A DNA stretch of 64,000 bases, from positions 124,001-188,000 of the forward strand of contig NZ_BMTD01000006.1 of the NCBI RefSeq assembly GCF_014649495.1, given 5' to 3'. A program made the translations under genes and the position numbers. This document shows positions 31,825-40,682 of the stretch, one piece after another; the stretch's first letter is position 1; each line of letters opens with the position of its first letter. Origin of the DNA: Streptomyces filipinensis (GTDB taxonomy: Bacteria; Actinomycetota; Actinomycetes; Streptomycetales; Streptomycetaceae). Under the pieces are notes generated by a model. The model was given only the letters and a program-made list of their open reading frames with translations. It was not told the origin of the DNA and did not search any database.

Positions 31825-32136
31825 ATGACCCGACCCGTGCGCAGCCGTCCCCCCGCCGTCAAGGAATGGCGGCTGAACCTGTACCTCTCCGAGCACGACC
31901 CGGACACCACCGCCCGGATCATCCTGGACACCGGCGAGAACGTCCTGGAGAGCCACGCCGAGGCCCGCCGCAACCCCTACGACCCGGACGTACCGGAGAT
32001 CGGCGACGAACTCGCGGCCGGACGGGCGCTCATCGCGATGGGCCGCCGGCTGCTGCGGGCCGCCGACGGGGACATCAAGGCGGTGGGAGCCGACGACATC
32101 GAGGACGCCACGCCCCTGTGGCTGGCCCGGGAATGA
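31825..32136 (+). CDS. DUF1876 protein (Rv1738-like, dormancy-associated family)
   Basis: A 103-residue small protein with the DUF1876 pattern: WRLNLYLSEHDPDTTARIIL, then AEARRNPYDPDVPEIGDELA and AGRALIAMGRRLL. The mycobacterial member Rv1738 is strongly induced in dormancy and its fold resembles ribosome hibernation factors, though its role is unproven. The ribosome site GGAGG is six bases upstream of ATG 31825. The longer open frame upstream runs through the intergenic repeat and is rejected. It converges with polX. Confidence 0.88.
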   Translation: MTRPVRSRPPAVKEWRLNLYLSEHDPDTTARIILDTGENVLESHAEARRNPYDPDVPEIGDELAAGRALIAMGRRLLRAADGDIKAVGADDIEDATPLWLARE

Positions 32137-32152
32137 CCCCTGACGGCCTCCC

Positions 32153-33874
32153 TCACCGGCCCTTGCGCAGGAACCGGCGCAGCCGGGTCAGCGGCCAGGT
32201 GTTGATCACGTCGTCCCGGGTGAGCCAGCCGCGCTGCGCCGTGCCCACCCCGTAGCGCAGCTGCGCCAGATGCGGAACGGAGTGCGCGTCGGTGTTCACG
32301 GCGAACCTCACTCCGTGCTCCCTGGCCCGCAGGATGTCCTCGTCGCGCAGGTCGAGACGGTCCGGCTGGGCGTTGACCTCCAGCGCGGTGCCGGTGCGCG
32401 CGCACGCCGCGAACACCTCGTCCCAGTCGGCGTCGACGCCCGGGCGCCTGCCGATCAGCCGGGTCGTCGGGTGCCCGATGACATGGACGTACGGGTTCTC
32501 GCAGGCCCGCACCAGCCGCCGGGTCATCGCCTCGCGGCCCAGGTCGAAGTGCGAGTGCAGCGAGGCCACGCACACGTCGAAGCCGGCCAGGAAGTCCGCC
32601 GGCCAGTCCACGCCGCCGTCGGGATCGATGTTGAGTTCCGCGCCGTGCAGCAGCCGCATCCCGTGGTGCGCGCCGTCCAGCTCCCGCAGCCGCTCCCGCT
32701 GGGTGAGGATCTTCTCCTCGGTCATGCGCTGCATGAAGAGGCCGGGGGCGTGGTCGGTGACCGCGTAGTACGCGTAACCGCGCTCGGCGGCGGCCGCCAC
32801 CATCTCCTCCAAGGGGGCCAGGCCGTCCGTGAGATCGGTGTGGGTGTGCAGGTCCCCGCGGATGTCCTTCTCGGTCACGACCGCCGGCAGCTCGCCGTGC
32901 AGGGCCGCCTCGATCTCCCCGCGGTCCTCCCGCAGCGTCGGTGCGATCCACGGCAGCCCGAGCCGCGTGTACACCTCCTCCTCGGTGCGGGAGGCCAGCG
33001 AGTCCCCGCTCTCCGCGTGGAACAGACCGTACTCGGAGAGCTTCAACCCCTGGTGCACGGCGAGGGTGCGGGTACGGATGTTGTGCGCCTTCGAACCCGT
33101 GAAGTACTGCATCGCGGCCCCCCACGACGGTGGCGGCACCACCCGCAGATCCACCTGGAGGCCCCTGGCGGTGCGCACGGACGTCTTCTTCGAGCCCCGC
33201 GCCACGACCTCCGCGGTGGCCGGCAGCTCGCACAGCGCCGCCATGAACGGCTCCGACCGCTGCGCCGCGACCAGGACGTCCAGATCCCCGACGGTCTCCC
33301 GCATCCGGCGCAGCGACCCGGCGTACGCACAGCGCTTGCACCCGGTCACCCCGGCCAGCTCGGCGACGATCTCCTCGGCGGTGTCCAGGGCCAGCGCCAG
33401 CGGCACCCGGGCGCCCGCCTGCCGCAGCAGCTCGATGCCGTGCCGGATGTTGTCCTGCGTCTTCACGCCGAAGCCCTTCAGATCGGCCAGCGCGTCCGCC
33501 TCGATCGCCGCGGCCAGCTCGCTCACCGACGAGATGCGCAGGTCCTCGTAGAGCCGCAGCGCCTTCTTCGGGCCCAGACCGGGGATCGTGATCAGCTCCC
33601 GCACCCCGGCGGGGATCTTCGCCCGGCGCTCCTCGACCACCGCCATCTTCCCGGTGCGCAGGTACTCGATCACCTTGTCGGCGATCGACCGGCCCACGTT
33701 CGGGATCTCCCTCAGCCCGTGCTCGTCCAGCTTCGCGATGTCGGCCGGATACCCGCCGATGGCACGCGCCGCCTTCTCGTAGGCGCGCGCCTTGAAGGCG
33801 TCGCCTCCCGTGATCGCGATGAGGTCCGCGTACTCCCGCAGGAGCGCCTCGACCTCGTCATTGGGCCGGGCCAC
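32153..33874 (-). CDS. polX: PolX-type DNA polymerase/3'-5' exonuclease (X family plus PHP)
   Basis: A 573-residue repair enzyme with helix-hairpin-helix segments (IPNVGRSIADKVIEYL and IPGLGPKKALRLYEDL, residues about 56-110), an X-family nucleotidyltransferase domain (AGSLRRMRETVGDLDVLV with the catalytic GDLD near residue 198, then VDLRVV), and a C-terminal PHP domain beginning near residue 337 with GDLHTHTDLTDG and continuing with YAVTDHAPG, LHGAELNIDPDG and VNTDAHS. Both polymerase Asp residues and the PHP metal ligands seem present. The start is GTG 33874, nine bases after the M1 peptidase stop. Confidence 0.94.
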   Translation of the reverse strand: MARPNDEVEALLREYADLIAITGGDAFKARAYEKAARAIGGYPADIAKLDEHGLREIPNVGRSIADKVIEYLRTGKMAVVEERRAKIPAGVRELITIPGLGPKKALRLYEDLRISSVSELAAAIEADALADLKGFGVKTQDNIRHGIELLRQAGARVPLALALDTAEEIVAELAGVTGCKRCAYAGSLRRMRETVGDLDVLVAAQRSEPFMAALCELPATAEVVARGSKKTSVRTARGLQVDLRVVPPPSWGAAMQYFTGSKAHNIRTRTLAVHQGLKLSEYGLFHAESGDSLASRTEEEVYTRLGLPWIAPTLREDRGEIEAALHGELPAVVTEKDIRGDLHTHTDLTDGLAPLEEMVAAAAERGYAYYAVTDHAPGLFMQRMTEEKILTQRERLRELDGAHHGMRLLHGAELNIDPDGGVDWPADFLAGFDVCVASLHSHFDLGREAMTRRLVRACENPYVHVIGHPTTRLIGRRPGVDADWDEVFAACARTGTALEVNAQPDRLDLRDEDILRAREHGVRFAVNTDAHSVPHLAQLRYGVGTAQRGWLTRDDVINTWPLTRLRRFLRKGR

Positions 33875-33883
33875 CCCTCAAGT

Positions 33884-35221
33884 CTAGGGACGGTCCCCGA
33901 GCACCGGCAGCGGCGGCAGCGCCGTCCCGTACACCCACGCCTCGAACAGCCCCGCCGGCGGCTCGTCGGCGAACCGGGCCACATGCTCGGCGAACGCCCC
34001 CGTCGTCACCGACCCGTTCCGGTGCAGCCGCACCCAGTCGCGCAGCATACGGAAGAACGCGTCGTCACCCAGCGCGCAGCGCACCGCGTGCACGGTCAGG
34101 CCGCCCCGCTCGTAGAGCCGGTCGTCGAACATCGACCTGCGGCCCGGGTCGGCCAGCCGCAGGTCCTGTGGCAGCCCGGCCAGCGACCGGTGTGCCGCGG
34201 CGGCCAGTTGCTGGGCGCCGCGGCCGCCCGAACGCTCGGACCACAGCCATTCCGCGTACTTGGCGAAGCCCTCGTTCAGCCAGATGTGCCGCCAGTCGGC
34301 GATCGACACGCTGTTGCCGAACCACTGGTGCGCCAGCTCGTGCGCCACCAGCCGTTCCGAACCCCGGGCGCCGTCCACGTGGTTGGAGCCGAACAGCGAC
34401 AACCCCTGTGCCTCGACCGGCACATCGAGGTCCTCCTCGGTCACCACGACCGCGTACTCGTCGAACGGGTACGGACCGAACAGCTCCTGGAACAGCTCCA
34501 TCATCGCGGGCTGCCGCGCGAAGTCCCGGGAGAACCGGGGCAGCAGCTGCGCCGGTATGTGCCCGTGCTGCGGCACACCCCCCGGGCCCGGGTCGCCCAG
34601 CAGCACCGTCTGCAACCTGCCGATCGCCAGGCCGACGAGGTAGCTGGACGTGGGCGCGGACTGCTCGTACACCCAGGTCGTCGTCGAGGCCTTCGTCGTG
34701 CGGGTCAGCAGCCGCCCGCCCGAGACCACCGCGTACGCGGACGGCGCGGTGACCGAGAGCAGGTACGACGCCTTGTCGGCGGGCCGGTCGTTGCACGGAT
34801 ACCAGGACGGCGCCCCGACCGGCTGGCTCGCCACCAGCGCCCCGTCCGCCAGCTCCTCGAAACCGAGCCCGCCCCAGGGGCTGGGCACCGGCCCGGGGTT
34901 GCCCGACCAGTGCACCTCCACGGTGAAGGCCGCCCCGGCCCGCAGGGGCTTGGCCGGGCGGACGCGCAGCCGGCCGCCCCGGTGCGTGTAGTGCGGCTGC
35001 CGGCCGTCCACCCGCACCCGGCCGATCCTGAAGTCCGCGAGGTTGAGCTGGAACTCGGCGAGCGGTGCCGGGCCGGCGATGGCGTTGATCCGGGCCGTGC
35101 CGGACAGCCGGTTCGGACCGGGGCGGTAGTCCAGCACGAGTTCGTAGCGGTGCACCCGGTAGCGGGCGTCACCGTTGTCCGGGAAGTACGGGTCCGGACC
35201 GGCCGGCTGCTGAACTGCCAC
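33884..35221 (-). CDS. M1-family zinc metallopeptidase next to the Pls-type NRPS
   Basis: A 445-residue M1 aminopeptidase-like protein. The zinc site is VAHELAHQWFGN (HExxH near residue 293) with the third ligand in NEGFAKYAE, 19 residues later; the N-terminal beta-domain shows YELVLDYRPGPNRLSGTARI. There is no exopeptidase GAMEN motif but an equivalent VEAQGLSLFG. It lacks a signal peptide. It follows the NRPS by 108 bases in the same direction; M1 peptidases next to pls genes are a known arrangement as I recall, so a role in trimming or self-protection against a poly-amino acid is possible. Start GTG 35221. Confidence 0.9.
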   Translation of the reverse strand: MAVQQPAGPDPYFPDNGDARYRVHRYELVLDYRPGPNRLSGTARINAIAGPAPLAEFQLNLADFRIGRVRVDGRQPHYTHRGGRLRVRPAKPLRAGAAFTVEVHWSGNPGPVPSPWGGLGFEELADGALVASQPVGAPSWYPCNDRPADKASYLLSVTAPSAYAVVSGGRLLTRTTKASTTTWVYEQSAPTSSYLVGLAIGRLQTVLLGDPGPGGVPQHGHIPAQLLPRFSRDFARQPAMMELFQELFGPYPFDEYAVVVTEEDLDVPVEAQGLSLFGSNHVDGARGSERLVAHELAHQWFGNSVSIADWRHIWLNEGFAKYAEWLWSERSGGRGAQQLAAAAHRSLAGLPQDLRLADPGRRSMFDDRLYERGGLTVHAVRCALGDDAFFRMLRDWVRLHRNGSVTTGAFAEHVARFADEPPAGLFEAWVYGTALPPLPVLGDRP

Positions 35222-35329
35222 TGCTGTGTCTGCTCCCTGCGCTGTGCCACCACTGCGTGCCGGCGCCCCGCCCGGACGCCTTACGCCTCCGGCGCGTCCC
35301 TTCGGCGGGTGACCCCCGGCGGCCCGCGC

Positions 35330-38300
35330 TCAGGGACGCCATGCCTCGATCGGGTTGCCGAGCCAGCGGGTGTCCTCCGGGACGGATTCCGCGGCCATGA
35401 CGAGCGACGCGGGACCCAGGGTCGTACGAGCCCCGATCGTGCTGCCGGGCAGCACGATCCCGCCAGGGCCCAGTGTGGCGCCCGCACGGAGGACCACAGT
35501 ATCCGTCCGCAAGATCCGGTCGTGGAAGAGGTGCGTCTGCAGCACACAGCCCCGGTTGACGGTGGCCGCGTCCTCCAGGGTCACCAGGTCCGCCTCGGGC
35601 AGCCAGTAGCTCTCCACCCACACGCCCCTGCCGATGCGCGCGCCGAGCCCGCGCAGCCACACCGTCATCACCGGAGTCCCCGGCACGGCCCCGGCCAGCC
35701 ACGGCACCGCCAGCACCTCGACGAACGTGTCCGCCAGCTCGCCTCGCCACACGAGGGAACTCCACAGCGGATGCTCCCCCGCCCGGTGCCGCCCCACCAG
35801 CAGCCACTTCGCGAGCACCGAGACGACCGCCGCGACCGCACCCGCCCCGAGCAGCACCCCACCCGACAGGGCCCACGCCCACCGGCCCAGCGCGCACAGC
35901 GCCGCCACCGTCAGCACGGCCAGCGCCGCACCGCACAGCACCGGAATGATCCGGCACAGCTCCACCAGCCCGCGCGCCCACAGCAACCGGGCGGGCGGGT
36001 CGTACGTACGGCTCTGATCCCCGCCGGACGCGCTGCGCGGCAGCTTCACCGGTGGCAGCCCCAGGTACGAGGTGCCCTTCTTCGCCTTCTTCGGCGTCGC
36101 CGACAGCACGCCGACCAGACCGCCGTCCGGCACGCTCCGCCCCGGCGCGGTCATCCCGGAGTTCCCCAGGAAGGCCCGCCGGCCGATCTCCGCACGCCCG
36201 ACCCGCACCCAGCCGCCGCCCAGCTCGTACGGCGCCGTCAGCGTGTCGTCGGCCAGGAACGCCCCGTCGCCGACCGTGGTCAGGCTCGGCAGCGCCAGCA
36301 CGGTCGACACCTCGGCGCCCCGCCCGATCCGCATCCCCAGCAGCCGCAGCCACACCGGCGTGACCAGCCCCGCGTACAGCGGGAACAGCGCCTGCCGGGA
36401 CCGGTCCATCAGCTGTGTCACCGTCCACGCCTGCCAGCCCACCCGGCTGTGCGTCGGATGTGTGCCCTCGCGCAGCCCCAGGCTGAACAGCCGTACACCG
36501 GCCAGGATCAGCAGCGCGTACGCCAGCCCGTAGGCGAGCGTGGCCGGGACCAGCCCCACCGCGGCCCCGCGCAGAGCCTGGGCGAGCGAGCCGCCGGGCG
36601 TCACGAAGACCCCGGCGACCAGCAGCGCGGCCACTCCCGCGCACACCGGCAGGGCACCGAGCCCGATGCCCGCGACGCCGTACATCACCCGCCAGTACGT
36701 GCCGCGCTGCGGCCGCTCCTTCGGCCAGTTGCGCTTGGCCTTGCCGAGCTTGACCGCGGGCGCGCCCGCCCACCGCTGACCGGTCGGGACCTGCCCGCCG
36801 ACCGCCGAGCCCGGGGCCACCTCGGCCCGCTTGCCGACGCGGGCGCCCGGGAAGAGCATGCTGCGGGTGCCGACCGTGGCGTGCGCGCCGACCTTCACCG
36901 CGCCGATCTCCAGCCGGTCGCCGTCCAGCCAGTACCCGCACAGGTCCACCTCGGACTCGACGGCCGCGCCCCGGCCCAGCTTGAGCATGCCGGTGACCGG
37001 CGGCAGCGAGTGCAGGTCCACGTCCTGGCCGACCTTGGCGCCCAGCGCCCGCGCATACCGCTCCAGCCAGGATCCGGTGAGCTCCGTGGCCCCGCTGACC
37101 TCGGCCAGCCGCTCGGCCGTCCACAGCCGCAGATGCACGCTCCCGCCGCGCGGGTAGCGCCCGGGCGCGACACCGCGCAGCAGCAGCCGCGCGCCGCCCG
37201 CCGCGAGCGCGATCCGGCCGGGCGGGGTGAAGAACAGCAGACCGCCGGCCGCCAGCAGCCACCAGGGCGCGGTCGGCAGCCAGGCATAGCCGGGCAGCAG
37301 GTTCCCGGCGGCGGCCAGCACCAGCGTCCAGCGCAGCCCGAGCAGGGTGACCAGCGGGACAAGCAGGAGCAGCTGGACCGCCTGGGCGCGGACCGGGACC
37401 CGCGCGACCGTACGGGCCCTGCCGTCGTCCTGGACCGAGGCCTCCAGGCGCCGGGCCAGCTTGCGCAGGGTGGGCTGCTGGTAGAGGTCGAGGACGGCGG
37501 CGCTCGGGTAGCGGGTGCGCAGCCGGGTGGTGAGCTGGGCGGCCGCCAGACTGCCGCCGCCGATCGCGAAGAAGTCGTCCGAGGCGCTGGTCACCGGGAT
37601 GCCGAGGACCTCCGCCCACTGCTCGGCGAGCCACGCCTCGGTGCCGTAGAGCTCGGCCCTGGGGGCCTCCACGCCCTCCAGGGGCCAGGGCAGGGCGTTG
37701 CGGTCCACCTTCCCGGACGTACGGGTGGGCAGCTCGGCGACCGGCGCGAGCAGCGGCACCAGCGCGGCCGGCAGCTCGGCGCGCAGCCTCTGCACGGCGG
37801 CCGCCTGGTCCCAGCCGTCCTGGGTGACGACGTAACCGACGAGCAGCTGGTTGCCGCTGCGGGCGGTGCGCACGGCGGCAGCGGCCCCGGCGACGCCGGG
37901 CAGGGCCTGCAGCGCGGCATCCACCTCACCCAGCTCGATCCGCCGCCCGCCCAGCTTGATCTGCTCGTCGGCCCGCCCGAGGAAGACGAGCCCCTCCGGG
38001 TCGGCCCGGACCAGGTCACCGCTGCGATAGGCCCGCTCCCAGCCCAGGGCCGGCAGCGGCGCGTACTTCTCGCAGTCCTTCTCGGCGTCGAGATACCGGG
38101 CGAGCCCGACACCGCCGATGACGAGCTGCCCGCTGCCGCCCATCGGCACCGGCTCCCCGGCCTCGTCGACGACGGCCAGCTCCCAGCCGTTCAGCGGCAG
38201 CCCGATCCTGACCGGCTCCTCGCCGGTCAACAGTGCCGCACAGGCCACGACGGTCGCCTCGGTCGGCCCGTAGGTGTTCCACACCTCGCGCCCCTCGGTG

Positions 38301-39190
38301 ACCAGCCGCTGCGCCAGCTCGGGCGGGCAGGCCTCGCCGCCGAAGATCAGCAGCCGTACGTCGTTCAGGGTCTCGGGCTCCCAGAGCGCGGCCAGCGTGG
38401 GCACGGTCGAGACGACGGTGATCTCCTGCTCGACCAGCCAGGGCCCGAGATCGGCACCGCTCCTGACCTGCGACCGGGGCACGGGCACCAGACAGGCGCC
38501 GTACCGCCAGGCCAGCCACATCTCCTCGCAGGACGCGTCGAAGGCGACGGAGAGCCCCGCCATGACCCGGTCGCCGGGCCCGATCGGCTCCTCCGTGAGG
38601 AACAGGGCCGCCTCGGCGTCCACGAACGCGGCGGCGCCGCGGTGCGTGACGGCCACGCCCTTGGGCTTCCCGGTGGACCCGGAGGTGAAGATGACCCAGG
38701 CGTCCTCCTCGATGCCGGGGCGGGCGGCCGGGGAGCCGGACGCCCCCTGGACGGTGAGGCTGTGCCCGGCCCCGAGGACGGCCCGCACCTCGGCCTCCCC
38801 GAACACCAGCGCGGCCCGCTCGTCCGGGTCCTCGGCGTCGACGGGCACGTAGGCGGCGCCGACGGCGAGTACGGCGAGGATCGCGACGTACAGCTCGTTG
38901 GTCCCGGAGGGGACCCGCACCCCGACCCGGTCCCCGCGCCCGACCCCGGCGGCGGCGAGCCGCTGCCGCAGCCGCTCCACCTCGCCGGCCAGCGCACGGT
39001 AGGTCAGACACGTCGTACCGTCGTCCAGCGCCGGCTCGTCCGGGTGTGACCGCACGGTCGCGTCGAAGACGTCGACCAGCGTGCGTGGCGAGGCGGCGGG
39101 CCCGGCCGAGAAACGTGCCCTGTCGCCGAACTGCGCGCGGATCTCTTCGTCGAGCAGGCCGAGAGCGCTGCTCTCGTCTGTGGCTGCCAT
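35330..39190 (-). CDS. Pls/PosA-type membrane NRPS (poly-lysine synthetase-like)
   Basis: A 1286-residue single-module NRPS without a classical condensation or thioesterase domain. Order: adenylation domain (residues 1-500; FTSGSTGKPKGVAVTHRG, FDASCEEMW with Asp218, NTYGPTEATVV, SGKVDRNALP), carrier domain (IGGGSL, Ser547), then six hydrophobic helices interspersed with three soluble left-handed beta-helix-like segments rich in GR/VG hexapeptides, ending GNPIEAWRP. This is the architecture of epsilon-poly-L-lysine synthetase. Aligning to GrsA by eye gives a pocket code DAESIGTVVK, close to the lysine code. ATG 39190 follows GAGGA; an AT-rich promoter precedes it. Confidence 0.93.
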   Translation of the reverse strand: MAATDESSALGLLDEEIRAQFGDRARFSAGPAASPRTLVDVFDATVRSHPDEPALDDGTTCLTYRALAGEVERLRQRLAAAGVGRGDRVGVRVPSGTNELYVAILAVLAVGAAYVPVDAEDPDERAALVFGEAEVRAVLGAGHSLTVQGASGSPAARPGIEEDAWVIFTSGSTGKPKGVAVTHRGAAAFVDAEAALFLTEEPIGPGDRVMAGLSVAFDASCEEMWLAWRYGACLVPVPRSQVRSGADLGPWLVEQEITVVSTVPTLAALWEPETLNDVRLLIFGGEACPPELAQRLVTEGREVWNTYGPTEATVVACAALLTGEEPVRIGLPLNGWELAVVDEAGEPVPMGGSGQLVIGGVGLARYLDAEKDCEKYAPLPALGWERAYRSGDLVRADPEGLVFLGRADEQIKLGGRRIELGEVDAALQALPGVAGAAAAVRTARSGNQLLVGYVVTQDGWDQAAAVQRLRAELPAALVPLLAPVAELPTRTSGKVDRNALPWPLEGVEAPRAELYGTEAWLAEQWAEVLGIPVTSASDDFFAIGGGSLAAAQLTTRLRTRYPSAAVLDLYQQPTLRKLARRLEASVQDDGRARTVARVPVRAQAVQLLLLVPLVTLLGLRWTLVLAAAGNLLPGYAWLPTAPWWLLAAGGLLFFTPPGRIALAAGGARLLLRGVAPGRYPRGGSVHLRLWTAERLAEVSGATELTGSWLERYARALGAKVGQDVDLHSLPPVTGMLKLGRGAAVESEVDLCGYWLDGDRLEIGAVKVGAHATVGTRSMLFPGARVGKRAEVAPGSAVGGQVPTGQRWAGAPAVKLGKAKRNWPKERPQRGTYWRVMYGVAGIGLGALPVCAGVAALLVAGVFVTPGGSLAQALRGAAVGLVPATLAYGLAYALLILAGVRLFSLGLREGTHPTHSRVGWQAWTVTQLMDRSRQALFPLYAGLVTPVWLRLLGMRIGRGAEVSTVLALPSLTTVGDGAFLADDTLTAPYELGGGWVRVGRAEIGRRAFLGNSGMTAPGRSVPDGGLVGVLSATPKKAKKGTSYLGLPPVKLPRSASGGDQSRTYDPPARLLWARGLVELCRIIPVLCGAALAVLTVAALCALGRWAWALSGGVLLGAGAVAAVVSVLAKWLLVGRHRAGEHPLWSSLVWRGELADTFVEVLAVPWLAGAVPGTPVMTVWLRGLGARIGRGVWVESYWLPEADLVTLEDAATVNRGCVLQTHLFHDRILRTDTVVLRAGATLGPGGIVLPGSTIGARTTLGPASLVMAAESVPEDTRWLGNPIEAWRP

Positions 39191-39398
39191 CGGGTCCTCA
39201 CGTCGGTCCGGCTGAGTGACAAGCCGGAAATATTAGTACGACGCTAGGCTCCGGCCCCGCGAGCAGCCGCCCGGGAGGGCCGTCCGGGTGAGGCGGACCT
39301 GCCCGCCCGGGGACGCTGACCTGCCGGTCTTCACGGCGGACGAGAGATGCCCCACACACCGTCAGGGGACGGTCACAGCGGGCGATCCGTGCGGACCG

Positions 39399-40682
39399 TC
39401 AACTGCCGCCGCCCGCCGCGAACTCCGCGACGAGGTCCCGCAGCGGCTGTGCCGCCTGCTCGGGGCCCAGCCGGGTGTCGATGCCCAGGACCCTGATCGT
39501 CCCCAGGTGCCCGCGCGGCCCGTCGACGCGCACGGTCCGGCTCGTCGCGTCCTGCGGAGAGGGGTGGACGAGCACGGCGAGGGGGGCGTCGGACGTCGTG
39601 TACCCCGCGATGTAGGTGAGGAGCTGATGACGGTTCCCGGCGCTCAGCCGCCTGCCGTCGTACCCGATGTACTTGGCGTCGACGGGCAGAAAACGCTCCC
39701 GCGGATCCTCGAACCGCAGCAGGACGTCCGGCTCGAAGGGCTTGCGGTACGGGCCCGCCTCGTCCCGCGTCCTGATGGCGCGCCCGCCCGTGACGGTCAC
39801 GCTCCGCCCGCCGCACTCGGCCGGCGCCCGCGCCGCCATCCGCTCCACGACCAGTTGCCACAGCCGGTCCATCCACAGCAGCAGGCTCCCCGACGGCAGA
39901 CCCCGGTCGCTCAGCAGGTCGGTGACCCCACCACCGCCCAGCACCAACCGCGCCCACGTGTGGGCGTTGCGGTAGCGGGAGTTGAGCCGGGTGTAGCGGG
40001 CGCGGGCCAGCAGCCGGGACGCCGCCACCCCGGGCCGTGGCCGGGGGAAGTGCCCGGCCGTCTCCCGCAGGGCCCGGGCCAGCGCCGGGTCCGCGGCCAG
40101 CGGTATCGCCGCGTGCAGCGCCGCCGAGCAGACCAGGTTCTCCCAGGTCTCCGCGCGCCGCTCGAAGGTCCGCACATGGAGCCGGTCCACGGCGCCGTAC
40201 CGCCGCGACAGCTGCGCCCGCAGGTCCAGTTGCCCCCGCAGCACCGGCTGCACCTGCTCCGTGCGGAGGTAGTCGCGGCGCAGCCCCTCCTGGAGCAGCG
40301 CCCGGCACTCGGTGAGCAGGGCGTGCGGGACGACGGCCGCGTAACCGGCCCGGCCCGTCAGCCACTTCCTGGGCGTGGGATCGTGCGGCACGGGGATGCC
40401 GCGGGCGTAACAGAGCCAGGACATCAGCCGGGCACCGGAGATGGCCATCTTCGGCGTGACGATCAGACGCACGCGCTCCAGCCGGAGGATCCCGACCGTG
40501 GAGACGGCCTCCAGCTGCCAGCCGGTGCGGGTCTCGCGCAGCACGAGCCGTCGGCCGGCCACGAGCGGAGCGAGCACCCGCCGGTCGGCCTCGGTCAGTT
40601 CGTCGCGTGCGAGGAAGACGGACCGGTGCTCCTCGACGGGCACGTCCCTGGGCCCCCGAGGGCGTTCACCGCTCGACGGCAT
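39399..40682 (-). CDS. mcrC: McrC-like subunit of a type IV restriction system
   Basis: A 427-residue McrC-family protein. The N-terminal part has VSTVGILRLERVRLIVTPKM; the C-terminal nuclease domain has a PD-(D/E)xK arrangement, FEPDVLLRFED then LPVDAKYIGYD (residues about 313-340), and HQLLTYIAGYTTSDAPLAVL. Its ATG at 40682 lies inside the McrB gene end (17-base overlap), so the two are translated together. Together they should cleave DNA with modified bases. A longer frame to 40739 is rejected because it only reads through McrB codons. Confidence 0.9.
   Translation of the reverse strand: MPSSGERPRGPRDVPVEEHRSVFLARDELTEADRRVLAPLVAGRRLVLRETRTGWQLEAVSTVGILRLERVRLIVTPKMAISGARLMSWLCYARGIPVPHDPTPRKWLTGRAGYAAVVPHALLTECRALLQEGLRRDYLRTEQVQPVLRGQLDLRAQLSRRYGAVDRLHVRTFERRAETWENLVCSAALHAAIPLAADPALARALRETAGHFPRPRPGVAASRLLARARYTRLNSRYRNAHTWARLVLGGGGVTDLLSDRGLPSGSLLLWMDRLWQLVVERMAARAPAECGGRSVTVTGGRAIRTRDEAGPYRKPFEPDVLLRFEDPRERFLPVDAKYIGYDGRRLSAGNRHQLLTYIAGYTTSDAPLAVLVHPSPQDATSRTVRVDGPRGHLGTIRVLGIDTRLGPEQAAQPLRDLVAEFAAGGGS

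Noticed and set aside
32270..39049. 2259-codon open frame on the plus strand
   Set aside because: It runs antisense to polX, the M1 peptidase and the NRPS. It is rich in His, Arg, Gln and Pro, which is the usual opposite-strand artefact of high-GC coding DNA.
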